A DNA stretch of 64,000 bases. Source: Nocardia macrotermitis. Its GTDB lineage: Bacteria > Actinomycetota > Actinomycetes > Mycobacteriales > Mycobacteriaceae. Of this stretch, positions 26,674-34,920 are shown piece by piece. The notes under the pieces were generated by a model that worked only from the letters and a program-made list of their open reading frames with translations, searched no databases and was not told where the DNA came from. Location: positions 558,001 to 622,000 of the forward strand of contig NZ_WEGK01000002.1 in NCBI RefSeq assembly GCF_009604405.1, given 5' to 3'. Position numbers and translations under genes: made by a program. Every line of letters begins with the position of its first letter. Positions within the stretch are counted from its first letter, which is position 1.

Positions 26674-26830
26674 ACCTCGGAGCATGCGTGTCGATGTGTG
26701 CGGGGCGTGCTGAATCGCATGTCGGCCACGTCGGATCAGGGCCGGGCCGCGCGGCATCGATCCGTCCGAGTGACACCGAATATTATTGTCCTGCAACGTA
26801 TTTCGCGCGGGCTGCCGCAGGTCGGTGCTC

Positions 26831-27664
26831 ATGCATGTGAGTGTGCTTGCGTCGGTGGGAGATTCGTTCCAGCAGACCGCCGCGTCCGGACCGCTGCTGC
26901 TCGCGCTGGGGGCGTGTCTGCTCGCGGGGTTGGTGTCGTTTGCCTCGCCGTGCGTGGTGCCGCTGGTGCCGGGATATCTGTCGTACCTGGCCGGGTTGGT
27001 GGGGGCCGAAGCGCCGCCGGTGACCGTCGCGCAGGCGCGGGAGAGCAAGACCGAGACCGTGACGCTCGACAAATCCGGTCGGATGCGGGTCGCGGGGGCG
27101 GCGGGGTTGTTCGTCGCCGGATTCACCATCGTGTTCGTGCTGGCCTCGGCGACGGTGTTCGGTGTCATCCAGACGTTGAACGTGAATCGTGAACTGCTGC
27201 AACGCCTCGGCGGTGTGGTCACGATGTTGATGGGCCTGGTTTTCCTGGGTCTGGTTCCGGCGCTCCAGCGGGACACCCGGATGCATCCGCGGCGTCTGAC
27301 CGGGCTGGTCGGCGCGCCGCTGCTGGGTGCGGTGTTCGCGCTGGGGTGGACGCCGTGTCTGGGGCCGACGCTGTCCGGGGTGATGGCCGTGTCGGCGGGC
27401 ACCGAGGGGACCACCGCCGTGCGCGGCGTGGTGCTGATCGTGGCGTACTGCCTGGGGTTGGGGTTGCCGTTCGTGATACTCGCGTTCGGGTCGGCCAGCG
27501 CGTTGCGCGGGGTCGGCTGGCTGCGTCGCCATTCGCGCACCATTCAGGTGATCGGCGGAATTCTGCTGGTCGCCGTGGGTATCGCGCTGGTGACCGGTAT
27601 GTGGGACCAATTCGTGGGGTGGGTCCGCAATATGTTCGTCTCCCGAGTGACTCTCCCGATCTGA
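26831..27664 (+). CDS. ccdA: Cytochrome c biogenesis protein CcdA
   Basis: The 277-residue polytopic protein passes electrons from cytoplasmic thioredoxin across the membrane. The two redox cysteines are in FASPCVVPLVPGYLSYLAG and LGWTPCLGPTLSG, the family hallmarks. About six transmembrane helices are seen. ATG 26831 is chosen; its ribosome site is weak, and GTG 26837 is an alternative. It lies between the TlpA-like gene and resB, with only three bases to resB. Confidence 0.94.
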   Translation: MHVSVLASVGDSFQQTAASGPLLLALGACLLAGLVSFASPCVVPLVPGYLSYLAGLVGAEAPPVTVAQARESKTETVTLDKSGRMRVAGAAGLFVAGFTIVFVLASATVFGVIQTLNVNRELLQRLGGVVTMLMGLVFLGLVPALQRDTRMHPRRLTGLVGAPLLGAVFALGWTPCLGPTLSGVMAVSAGTEGTTAVRGVVLIVAYCLGLGLPFVILAFGSASALRGVGWLRRHSRTIQVIGGILLVAVGIALVTGMWDQFVGWVRNMFVSRVTLPI

Positions 27665-27667
27665 CTT

Positions 27668-29317
27668 ATGACTGCAACCATGTCGGCCCCCGAGGCCCCC
27701 GCCCGCCCGCCGCGCCAATCGCCGCTGCGCCGGTTCTTCGCGATCGTCCGCAACACCTGGCGCGGGCTGACCAGTATGCGCACCGCGCTGATGCTGCTGT
27801 TCCTGCTGGCGCTCGCGGCGATTCCCGGCGCGCTGCTGCCGCAACGCACCCTCAACGCGCAGAAGGTCGACAAATACATCGCCGACCGGCCCACCCTCGG
27901 CCATCTGATGGACCGGGTGCAGCTGTTCGACGTGTTCTCCAGCTTCTGGTTCACCGCGATCTACGCGCTGCTGTTCATCTCGCTGATCGGCTGCATCGTG
28001 CCGCGGGTGTTCGACCACTACAAGGCGTTGCGCACGCCGCCGGTCGCGGTGCCGCGCAGGCTCTCCCGGTTGCCGCACCACTATTCGGTCGAGGTCGAGC
28101 AGCCTCCGGCGGAGGCGATCGCGCAGGCACGCAAGCAACTTCGCGGGTGGCGGGTGATCGAGCGGTCCGACGACGACGCGGTCACCCTGTCGGCGGAGAA
28201 GGGGTACTTCCGCGAATTCGGCAATCTGGTGTTCCATCTCGCGCTGGTCGGGCTGCTGATCGCGATCGCGGTCGGGAAGATGTTCGGTTACGAGGGCAAT
28301 GTCATCGTGATCGCCGACGGTGGGCCCGGCTTCTGTACGAGTTCGATCTCGGCGTTCGATTCGTTCCGCGCGGGCAATCTGATCGACGGCACCGGGCTGA
28401 CGCCGTTGTGTGTGCGCGTCAAGGACTTTCGGGCCGATTATCTGCCGAACGGTGAGGCGCAGATGTTCACCGCGGACATCTCGTATCAGACCGCGAAGGA
28501 TCTGAACGACAACACCTGGCAGAACACGACCGTGCAGGTGAATCATCCGCTGCGCGTCGAGGGTGACCGGGTGTACGTGCAGGGGCACGGGTACGCGCCG
28601 ACGTTCACCGTCACCTATCCCGACGGGCAGACTCGCACCCAGACCGTGCAGTGGGAGCCCACGGGTGATGCGACGTTCCTGTCCAGCGGGGTGATGCGGT
28701 TCGATCCGCCCGCGGGGATGTACGCCTCGGACGCGGACACCCGCAAACATCAGATCGCGATCGAGGGGTTGTTCGCGCCGACCGCATTCATGCACGGGAC
28801 CCTGCTGAGCTCGTCGTATCCGGCGTTGACCGATCCGGCGGTGGCGATCGATATCTATCGCGGTGAGACGGGGCTGGACACCGGTCGCAGTCAGTCGGTG
28901 TTCTCGCTGGATCCGGAGATGATCCGGCAGCAGCGACTGGTCAAGCAGACGCGGGTGAATCTGAAGCCCGGGGAGTTCGCGACGCTGTCCGACGGGACGA
29001 AGGTGCGGTTCGACGGGGCGAAGCAGTGGGCGAATCTGCAGGTCTCGCACGATCCGTCGCAGCAGTGGGTGCTGGTGTGCGCGGTCACGATGATGGCCGG
29101 GCTGCTGGTGTCGTTGCTGGTCAAACGTCGTCGGATCTGGTTGCGCGCGTATCCCGCCGGTGAGCGGGACCCGGGGGAGACCCCGGACGACAAACGACGT
29201 ACCGTAGTAGAAATGGGCGGTCTGGCCCGTACCGACCAGGCCGGATGGGGCGGCGAGTTCGACCGCCTGCGCGTTCGCCTGCTGGGCGGGTCGCCGACCG
29301 AGAGTACGGGAGAGTAG
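27668..29317 (+). CDS. resB: Cytochrome c biogenesis protein ResB
   Basis: The 549-residue protein has the ResB layout: three N-terminal transmembrane helices (TALMLLFLLALAAIPGALLP, FWFTAIYALLFISLIGCIVP, FHLALVGLLIAIAVGKMF), a large outside domain of about 330 residues, and a final helix (VLVCAVTMMAGLLVSLLVK). With CcsA it forms the haem-export and cytochrome c synthetase complex. The C-terminal cytoplasmic tail has a basic KRRRIWLRAY and a variable part. Its stop is two bases before the ccsA ATG. Confidence 0.93.
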   Translation: MTATMSAPEAPARPPRQSPLRRFFAIVRNTWRGLTSMRTALMLLFLLALAAIPGALLPQRTLNAQKVDKYIADRPTLGHLMDRVQLFDVFSSFWFTAIYALLFISLIGCIVPRVFDHYKALRTPPVAVPRRLSRLPHHYSVEVEQPPAEAIAQARKQLRGWRVIERSDDDAVTLSAEKGYFREFGNLVFHLALVGLLIAIAVGKMFGYEGNVIVIADGGPGFCTSSISAFDSFRAGNLIDGTGLTPLCVRVKDFRADYLPNGEAQMFTADISYQTAKDLNDNTWQNTTVQVNHPLRVEGDRVYVQGHGYAPTFTVTYPDGQTRTQTVQWEPTGDATFLSSGVMRFDPPAGMYASDADTRKHQIAIEGLFAPTAFMHGTLLSSSYPALTDPAVAIDIYRGETGLDTGRSQSVFSLDPEMIRQQRLVKQTRVNLKPGEFATLSDGTKVRFDGAKQWANLQVSHDPSQQWVLVCAVTMMAGLLVSLLVKRRRIWLRAYPAGERDPGETPDDKRRTVVEMGGLARTDQAGWGGEFDRLRVRLLGGSPTESTGE

Positions 29318-29319
29318 CA

Positions 29320-30291
29320 ATGCCGATCGACGAGAACATCGCCTCCTACAGCGATCTCGCGTTCAAGTCGGCGATCGTGGTGTACGTCCTGGTGTTCGTG
29401 ATGCTGCTGGTGCAGTACGCCATGGCCTACACGCGTAAGGCCGAGCAGCGCGAACTCGTTGCGGTGGGGGCGAATTCGCCCGCGACACCGCAGGGGCCGG
29501 GCCGGATCGCCGAACCCGCGGGCAAGCCGGTGTCGGAGCGGATCGGCAATATGGCGTTCGCCGTGCTGCACGTCTCGCTCGGCTTGCACATCATCTCGAT
29601 CGTGTTGCGCGGCTTCGCGACTCACCGTTTCCCGCTCGGCAACATGTACGAGTTCGTGACGATGGCGACCGGCGCGGCCGTCGCGCTGGGCGTGGTGCTG
29701 CTGCGCCAGGAACGGTACCGCGGCATGTGGGCGTTCCTGCTGGTCCCGGTGCTGATCCTGATGTTCCTGGCCGGGACGGTGCTGTATGCCGATGCGGCCC
29801 CGGTGGTTCCGGCGCTCAAGTCCTACTGGCTGCCCATCCACGTCACGGTCGTCAGCATCGGCAGCGGCGTCTTCCTGGTAGCGGGCGTCTCCAGCCTGCT
29901 GTTCCTGCTGCGCCTGCTCCAGCCCGCCGGCGAGGAATCCGACAATCTCCTCGGCGCGATCGCCCGCCGCCTCCCCGACGCCCGTTCCCTCGACCGCCTC
30001 GCCTACCGCACCACCATCATCGGCTTCCCCATCTTCGGCACCGGGATCATCCTGGGCGCGATCTGGGCGGAGTCCGCGTGGGGGCGTTTCTGGGGCTGGG
30101 ATCCCAAGGAGACCGTTTCCTTCATAGCGTGGGTGATTTACGCGGCGTATCTGCACGCTCGGGCGACGTCGGGTTGGCGGGAGACCAAGGCCGCCTGGAT
30201 CAATATCGCGGGTTTCGTCGCGATGCTGTTCAACTTGTTCATCATCAACATCGTGGTGAGCGGGCTGCACTCGTACGCCGGGTTGAACTAG
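29320..30291 (+). CDS. ccsA: Cytochrome c biogenesis protein CcsA/ResC
   Basis: The 323-residue, eight-helix membrane protein carries the tryptophan-rich haem-binding signature WGRFWGWDPKETVSFIAW near residue 250, with conserved histidines in the neighbouring loops (RFPLGNMYEF; IHVTVVSIG; YLHARA). It handles haem for attachment to apocytochrome c with ResB. ATG 29320 follows the resB stop by two bases. It ends the TlpA-ccdA-resB-ccsA run, as in Rv0526-Rv0529. Confidence 0.95.
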   Translation: MPIDENIASYSDLAFKSAIVVYVLVFVMLLVQYAMAYTRKAEQRELVAVGANSPATPQGPGRIAEPAGKPVSERIGNMAFAVLHVSLGLHIISIVLRGFATHRFPLGNMYEFVTMATGAAVALGVVLLRQERYRGMWAFLLVPVLILMFLAGTVLYADAAPVVPALKSYWLPIHVTVVSIGSGVFLVAGVSSLLFLLRLLQPAGEESDNLLGAIARRLPDARSLDRLAYRTTIIGFPIFGTGIILGAIWAESAWGRFWGWDPKETVSFIAWVIYAAYLHARATSGWRETKAAWINIAGFVAMLFNLFIINIVVSGLHSYAGLN

Positions 30292-30336
30292 ACAGTTTCT
30301 CCGATCGTTGCCGTCCCGTTCGCGAACTGCGCCCTC

Positions 30337-30513
30337 ATGAGCTTCCCGTCCATCGGCGAGGCGATCCGCAACCTCTCGCAGTGGGGCGTGACGGTGCTCG
30401 CCGAGGACGCCCCCCACGAACCGAGATCGGGAAACGCAGCGCGCGAACAGTTTCCGTGGAAACGAGCATGGCACACCCTGCTCGAGCACCTCCGACTCGA
30501 ACTGACGCGATAG
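30337..30513 (+). CDS. Possible 58-residue protein
   Basis: The frame starts MSFPSIGEAIRNLSQWGVTV and ends LEHLRLELTR. It is amphipathic with GC-rich third positions like real genes here, but no ribosome site is visible and no family is recognised. A second short frame follows after 49 bases; the two could form a small operon with the gene at 30774. Confidence 0.4.
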   Translation: MSFPSIGEAIRNLSQWGVTVLAEDAPHEPRSGNAAREQFPWKRAWHTLLEHLRLELTR

Positions 30514-30562
30514 GAAAGCCATCACTGTTCACCTGCACCTTCGAAGGGAGTTCAATTCCGAA

Positions 30563-30742
30563 ATGGGCATCATTGATCGGGCTCCGAGCCGCGCGGCTGC
30601 CGTCGTGCAAGGTCTCGAACGAGACCGTCTGCGCAGGGCCAGCGAGCATGACGCGGAGATCCTCGCCGACGCCGGGCCCGACCCGGATATGGACGCGCTC
30701 GCTGCGTTTGCCGCCGGAACCCCACTGCATGATCTCGGGTGA
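30563..30742 (+). CDS. Possible 59-residue protein
   Basis: The frame starts MGIIDRAPSRAAAVVQGLER and ends AAGTPLHDLG. GAAGGGAG lies about 13 bases upstream of the ATG. It is helical and charged with no membrane segment; family unknown. The next gene starts 31 bases later on the same strand. Confidence 0.4.
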   Translation: MGIIDRAPSRAAAVVQGLERDRLRRASEHDAEILADAGPDPDMDALAAFAAGTPLHDLG

Positions 30743-30773
30743 GTCGGCAGGTGGTGGATCTCGGGAGGCCGAC

Positions 30774-31406
30774 GTGACGTTGGTTTGGTATGCGGCTTAT
30801 GGGTCGAATTTGTCTGGGGCTCGGTGGGATTGTTATCGGGTGGGTGGGCGGCCGGTGGGTGGGGCGCGGAGTTATCCGGGGTTTCGGGATCGGGCGGGGG
30901 CTCGGGAGGTTCGGGGGTTGGTGGTGGCGGGGTGTGTTTATTTTGCTTGGGAGAGTCCGGTGTGGACGGGTGGGGTTGCGTTCTATTCGGTTGGGGGAGT
31001 GGAGGGGTGGGGGCGGGAGGCGGCGGTGCGGGGATATTTGATTTCGGTGGGGCAGTTCGAGGATCTTGTCGCGCAGGAGATGTATCGGGAGCCGGGGGCG
31101 GTGGGGATCGATGTGGATGCGGTGGTGCGGGAGGGGATGGTTCGGGTGGGGGACGGGCGGTACGAGACCGTGGTGTGTCTCGGTGAGCGCGAAGGGATTC
31201 CGGTGTTGACGTGTACTGCGCCCTGGGATCCGGCGACCGTCGAATTGCGGCGGCCGGCGCCGCGATACCTGAGGATGTTGGTCGAGGGGCTGCGGGAGTC
31301 GCATGGTTGGGATGCTGAGCGGATTCACTCGTATCTTGTTGGGCTGCCCGGTATTCGGGGGCTGTGGGACGCCGCGGAATTGGATGCGTTGATTCGCGAG
31401 GAGTGA
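30774..31406 (+). CDS. Gamma-glutamylcyclotransferase-fold protein
   Basis: The 210-residue protein begins VTLVWYAAYGSNLSGARWDC; the YGSNL phosphate-loop-like motif is typical of the GGCT/AIG2 fold. Later parts include GGVAFYS and VRGYLISVGQFEDLVAQEMY. Enzyme role is not certain; relatives act on gamma-glutamyl amines or are unknown. A TCGGGAGG ribosome site precedes GTG 30774. The coding strand is unusually G-rich and uses many codons ending in T or G (TTG, GGT, GAT, GGG), unlike the C-ending codons of nearby genes. This may mean later acquisition or weak expression. Confidence 0.75.
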   Translation: MTLVWYAAYGSNLSGARWDCYRVGGRPVGGARSYPGFRDRAGAREVRGLVVAGCVYFAWESPVWTGGVAFYSVGGVEGWGREAAVRGYLISVGQFEDLVAQEMYREPGAVGIDVDAVVREGMVRVGDGRYETVVCLGEREGIPVLTCTAPWDPATVELRRPAPRYLRMLVEGLRESHGWDAERIHSYLVGLPGIRGLWDAAELDALIREE

Positions 31407-31536
31407 TCGGCGGCGGAATTCGGTGCGTTCAATGAACGGTGGGTACGTGGGCGGAGGTGCGACCGCTTAATCTGGGGTCGGAGCACGAGCAGCGACCGGT
31501 GCCCGCCCCTGTCGTCGGGGTGGGCATTCGCTGTAT

Positions 31537-32430
31537 TCAGTGCGATGTCGATGCGGCCTTGTGCAAATCCTTTGCGGCGGAGTGCAATGCGGCGCGGGCA
31601 GCGGCTATCACCGGGTGGTCGGCGGTGCCACGGCGGTAGGCGAGGTGGGTGCGGCGGCGAGTGGGGAGTGGGGTGAGATGGATGGAAGAGGGCACGTTCT
31701 GTAGGCCCAGTTCGGGGATGAAGGCTACGCCCTGGTTGGCGGCCACCAAGGTCAGGACGGTGTCGAAATCGTCGGCGTGATGACGGATGCGGGGGGTGAA
31801 ACCTGTTGCCTGACAGACTCGTTGGGTCATGATGTGGCAGAGCGTACCGGGGGTTCCGGCTATCCAGGTCGAATTGCGGTGGGCGGGTAGGGGACTGGGG
31901 TCGGGCGCGGCGAGATAGACGGTTTCGGTGAGGAATTCCTCGGTGTCCAAACCGGTTTCGGGGGTGCGGGGAACGTAGTCGTATTCCTGAACCAGCGCGA
32001 TGTCGAGGCTCTGTGCGTGCAGGGCCGCGGGGGCGCCGGCCGGATCGAGTTCGATCACCGACAGTTCCAGGCCGGGATGTTCGCGGCTGAGAGCGACCAG
32101 GGCGGGGGACAGGATCGCGTGCATCGCGCTCGGGAACGCGCCGATGCGGAGGGTGCCGGTGAGTTCGGTTCGGGCCGTGGCGAGTTCGGCGGCGGCCTGC
32201 TCCAGCACCGCCAGCACCGTGTCGGCGTGTTCGACCAGACGCAGTGCGGCCGGTGTCAGCGTGACGCTGCGGCCGGTGCGTTCGAGCAGCCGCACCCCGG
32301 CCTGACGTTCCAGCGCGGACAGCTGCTGCGAGACCGCCGAGGGCGTGTAGGACAGCGCCTCGGCCACCCCGGCGATGGTGCCGCGCCGGGCCAACTCGCG
32401 CAGTAGGCGCAGTCTTCGCACGTCGAGCAT
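31537..32430 (-). CDS. LysR-family transcriptional regulator
   Basis: The 297-residue protein has the LysR HTH at residues 1-60 (RLLRELARRGTIAGVAEALS, with SAVSQQLSALERQAGVRLLE) and a periplasmic-binding-like effector domain (TLRIGAFPSAMHAILSPALV onward). It is divergent from the DapA-like lyase gene, with 70 bases between starts, so it probably controls that gene in response to its substrate. Effector unknown. Confidence 0.9.
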   Translation of the reverse strand: MLDVRRLRLLRELARRGTIAGVAEALSYTPSAVSQQLSALERQAGVRLLERTGRSVTLTPAALRLVEHADTVLAVLEQAAAELATARTELTGTLRIGAFPSAMHAILSPALVALSREHPGLELSVIELDPAGAPAALHAQSLDIALVQEYDYVPRTPETGLDTEEFLTETVYLAAPDPSPLPAHRNSTWIAGTPGTLCHIMTQRVCQATGFTPRIRHHADDFDTVLTLVAANQGVAFIPELGLQNVPSSIHLTPLPTRRRTHLAYRRGTADHPVIAAARAALHSAAKDLHKAASTSH

Positions 32431-32500
32431 CAGTTCAGCTTACGTTCGCCGCAAGAAATGCGTAATAGACGTAACGAATCGCATCCGTCAGGCTGAGCTC
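32431..32500. promoter_or_regulatory. LysR/DapA-like divergent promoter region
   Basis: The 70-base spacer holds TTACG (32440-32444) and CGTAA (32461-32465) as an inverted pair with 16 bases between, and a second CGTAA copy at 32470-32474. This is a loose match to a LysR-type site; no exact T-N11-A dyad stands out. Confidence 0.35.
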
Positions 32501-33382
32501 ATGACACTGACCGGCCTGTTCGTTCCGCTGATCACCCCGTTCACCGCCAGCGGCGAACTCGCCGCCGACGCCCTGGAGAGCCTGGCCCGGCACGTCCTGG
32601 ACGAGGGCGCGGCCGGAATCGTCGCCCTCGGCACGACCGGCGAACCCGCGACGCTGACGAGTGCCGAACGTCACAGGGTGCTCGAGATCTGCGCGCGGGT
32701 GTGCCGGGAACGCGACGTCCCGCTGATCGCCGGGGCGGGCTCGAATTCGACCGCGGACTCGGCGACCGCCCTGGCCGCACTGCCGCCGGAGGTCGCGGCC
32801 GCGCTGGTCGTGGTCCCGTACTACACCCGCCCGTCGGAGGACGGCGTGGTGGAACATTTCCGCCGAATCGCCGCTGCCGCACCGGTTCCCGTGCTGGTCT
32901 ACAACGTACCGCACCGCACCGGACGTCCGCTGAGCGCGCGGACACTGTGCAGGCTGGCCGAATTGCCGAATGTGGTGGGATTCAAACAGGCCGTCGGCGG
33001 CATCGACGAGACCACCATCGGATTCCTGAGCGGTGTACGCGCCGAGGTCTCGATCCTCTCGGGCGACGATCTGTTCGCCGCGCCACTGCTGGCGCTCGGC
33101 GCGCAGGGGGCAATTCTGGCCTGTGGCAACGTGGCCCCGGCGGCCTACGCGGAGTTGATCGCGGCCTGGCGCGCGGGTTCGAACGACCGGGCGCGCGAGC
33201 TGGGCAACCGGCTCGCACCCCTGGCCGCGGCACTGTTCGCCGAGCCGAATCCCGTTGTGCTCAAAGCGGTTCTGGCGGCGCGGGGCAGCATCCCGAGCGC
33301 GTCGGTGCGGCTGCCGCTGCTGGCGGCGGGCCAAGCGGCGACGCAGGCCGCGTTGCGGGCATACGACCTGGCCGGGGCGTAG
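32501..33382 (+). CDS. DapA/N-acetylneuraminate-lyase family aldolase
   Basis: The 293-residue TIM-barrel enzyme has the class I aldolase marks: GTTGEPATLT for the substrate carboxylate, the catalytic Tyr in VLVYNVPHRTG and the Schiff-base lysine in VVGFKQAVGG. It could be a dihydrodipicolinate synthase paralogue or another pyruvate-dependent lyase. The divergent LysR regulator and lack of lysine-pathway neighbours favour a catabolic or alternative role, not the housekeeping DapA. Substrate not determinable here. Confidence 0.85.
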   Translation: MTLTGLFVPLITPFTASGELAADALESLARHVLDEGAAGIVALGTTGEPATLTSAERHRVLEICARVCRERDVPLIAGAGSNSTADSATALAALPPEVAAALVVVPYYTRPSEDGVVEHFRRIAAAAPVPVLVYNVPHRTGRPLSARTLCRLAELPNVVGFKQAVGGIDETTIGFLSGVRAEVSILSGDDLFAAPLLALGAQGAILACGNVAPAAYAELIAAWRAGSNDRARELGNRLAPLAAALFAEPNPVVLKAVLAARGSIPSASVRLPLLAAGQAATQAALRAYDLAGA

Positions 33383-33411
33383 TCACCCGATCGGATCGGC
33401 CCGGAGAACAC

Positions 33412-33453
33412 TCGAAAAAAGCTCGGTTCGGGCGAGGGCTACTCGCCCGAACC
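33412..33453 (-). terminator. Intrinsic terminator overlapping the end of the small membrane gene
   Basis: GGTTCGGGCGAG (33425-33436) pairs perfectly over 12 bases with CTCGCCCGAACC (33442-33453) around GGCTA. On the minus strand it runs into GAGCTTTTTTCGAG, a six-T tract, so it is a textbook intrinsic terminator. The 5' arm codes the last residues and the stop codon lies in the loop. Confidence 0.93.
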
Positions 33454-33642
33454 GGAGTCGCCGTCGTGACCCTTGTGCGAGATGTGCCACAGGAATTCGG
33501 GATCGTCATCGGGCCCGATGACTCGGTTGCGTCGGGACTCCGTACGGCCGGCACCGATACGGTTCGCCCGCTGCGGCCCGAACGCCTTCCAGCACAGCAT
33601 CGCAACGGCCACTACAGCGATGAGTGCCAACAGGTACGCCAC
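33439..33642 (-). CDS. Small single-helix membrane protein downstream of bldC
   Basis: The 67-residue protein starts VAYLLALIAVVAVAMLCWKA (one transmembrane helix), followed by a basic, then acidic tail ending HKGHDGDSGSGE. GTG 33642 has an AGGAGGTGAG ribosome site at good spacing. It is 69 bases downstream of bldC on the same strand and shares its terminator, so it is probably co-transcribed. No family is recognised. Confidence 0.7.
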   Translation of the reverse strand: MAYLLALIAVVAVAMLCWKAFGPQRANRIGAGRTESRRNRVIGPDDDPEFLWHISHKGHDGDSGSGE

Positions 33643-33711
33643 GTAACTCACCTCCTGTATCGAGGGTAATCCCGTGAACGCACCCGCGGCACCGCGGACA
33701 TCGAAAAGCGG

Positions 33712-33945
33712 CTAAACGCGGGTCGCCTCGGTGGTGAGCGACCGCAGCAACTGCATCACCTCGGTCTCACGGAAGCGCCGGTGGCCACCCGGCGTACGCA
33801 GTGAGCCCAGTCGCCCGGCATGTGCCCAGCGGGTGACCGTCTTCGGATCGACGTGGAACAACGCCGCAACTTGGCCTGGGGTCAGGAGGGCCTCCTGGCC
33901 GTTGACGGAACCAAACGTGCGGCTCGCCGCGGTGATCGCAGTCAT
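33712..33945 (-). CDS. bldC: BldC-type MerR-like DNA-binding protein
   Basis: The 77-residue protein closely follows Streptomyces BldC as I recall it: LLTPGQVAALFHVDPKTVTR, then WAHAGRLGSLRTPGGHRRFR, then ETEVMQLL. BldC lacks an effector domain, binds direct repeats by head-to-tail oligomerisation and controls development genes in Streptomyces. ATG 33945 follows GGAAAGG. In a mycelial actinomycete it may steer hyphal or sporulation genes; this is inference. Confidence 0.9.
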   Translation of the reverse strand: MTAITAASRTFGSVNGQEALLTPGQVAALFHVDPKTVTRWAHAGRLGSLRTPGGHRRFRETEVMQLLRSLTTEATRV

Positions 33946-34191
33946 TCGCAAACCTTTCCGTAATCGACAGTTCCCTCATCAGATAGCGACATCGTTGCAC
34001 CCGGCACCCCACGTACTCGAATGATCTAACGTTGGTAAAGGGGAAGTAATAGACAAATCGGATAAGCGTACGGCTTTGATGATTTGGAACGTTTCACTTT
34101 CTGGCGAATCTCCAGCGATCATCGCGGCGGCCATCGCGGCGTGGGCCGTGGCCGGTCGAACGCGTCCGGGCGCGTCGCCTAGGCTGGAGGC

Positions 34192-34524
34192 GTGAGTGAC
34201 GCAGCAGCCCAGCCGGACGACGCACCCGCCGGTGGAGTCCCCGGTTCGCCGGGGCGGCGGCTGGCGCGCAATCTGGCGCTGTACACCGTGGCCCGATTGG
34301 CGCTGGTCGCGCTCATCGCGGCGATCATCGTGCTGGTCGCGCGGGTGGTGAAGGTCGACGTGCCGATCATCGTGGCGCTGCTGTTCGCGTTGATCGTGGC
34401 GCTGCCGCTGTCGCTGCTGCTGTTCAAGCGGCTGCGTTCCCGGGTCAATCAGGACATCGCCGCGGTCGACGAGCGGCGTCGCACCGACAAGGCGCAGCTG
34501 CGCGCCCGGATGCGCGGCGAGTAG
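34192..34524 (+). CDS. DUF4229 membrane protein
   Basis: The 110-residue protein has a disordered Pro/Ala N-terminus, two transmembrane helices (LALYTVARLALVALIAAIIVL and VDVPIIVALLFALIVALPLSLL) and a basic helical C-terminus (RVNQDIAAVDERRRTDKAQL). This is the DUF4229 layout, seen in many Corynebacteriales. GTG 34192 follows CTGGAGG; a TAGGCT hexamer lies just before it. It is divergent from bldC with about 246 bases between. Function unknown. Confidence 0.85.
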   Translation: MSDAAAQPDDAPAGGVPGSPGRRLARNLALYTVARLALVALIAAIIVLVARVVKVDVPIIVALLFALIVALPLSLLLFKRLRSRVNQDIAAVDERRRTDKAQLRARMRGE

Positions 34525-34544
34525 CCCTTCCGAATCCTCTGATC

Positions 34545-34586
34545 GAAAGCCCCGAATCGGCAGTTCCGGCCGTGTTCGGGGCTTTC
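34545..34586. terminator. Terminator hairpin after the DUF4229 gene
   Basis: GAAAGCCCCGAA (34545-34556) and TTCGGGGCTTTC (34575-34586) pair over 12 bases around an 18-base loop, 20 bases past the stop. The stem ends in A/T pairs, so each strand carries a short T-rich end. Confidence 0.75.
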
Positions 34587-34651
34587 GTTCGTGGCCGATG
34601 TCGCCGCGACCCCGTCCGGATTTCACTCCTGGCGAACAATTTTCTTGTGAT

Positions 34652-34694
34652 GTCAATTTTCGTTGACGCGCCCCGAGTGTCAACGTAAATTGAC
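34652..34694 (+). promoter_or_regulatory. Promoter with two GTCAA-N6-TTGAC operators
   Basis: Two inverted repeats GTCAA-N6-TTGAC stand at 34652-34667 and 34679-34694, 27 bases apart centre to centre. A promoter is embedded in them: TTGACG (34663-34668), a 17-base spacer and TAAATT (34686-34691). Initiation would fall within a base or two of the ATG at 34699. A protein on either site would block RNA polymerase. Confidence 0.8.
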
Positions 34695-34698
34695 GTTC

Positions 34699-34920
34699 AT
34701 GAGTGAAGCGACAACCCTGGCCGCCGCCGCGGGCAGCCCCGACCCGACGGTCGGCCTGCGCGCGGTCCTGGCATTACGGCGGTTGCTCGAGCGGCTCGAG
34801 GCGATCCAGGTGGGTAACGCCCGTCGTCAGGGGTGGTCCTGGCAGGCGATCGCCGACGCGCTCGAGGTCAGCCGCCAGGCGGTCCATCAGAAGTACAACC
34901 GGAGAGGCGGGATCGGCTGA
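34699..34920 (+). CDS. Small helix-turn-helix regulator paired with a ClpN-domain protein
   Basis: The 73-residue protein is mostly a HTH: VGLRAVLALRRLLERLEAIQ, then VGNARRQGWSWQAIADALEV and SRQAVHQKYNRRGG. It has no effector domain. ATG 34699 is chosen because promoter spacing puts the transcript start there and no ribosome site is present, so the mRNA is probably leaderless. The paired palindromes over the promoter suggest self-repression. Its stop overlaps the ATG of the ClpN-domain gene (TGATG), which suggests coupled translation and a joint function, perhaps with the ClpN-like protein as the sensor. Confidence 0.85.
   Translation: MSEATTLAAAAGSPDPTVGLRAVLALRRLLERLEAIQVGNARRQGWSWQAIADALEVSRQAVHQKYNRRGGIG

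Noticed and set aside
26783..29320. 845-codon minus-strand frame
   Set aside because: It is antisense to ccdA and resB, both firmly identified; the translated product is His/Arg/Gln-rich without any family.
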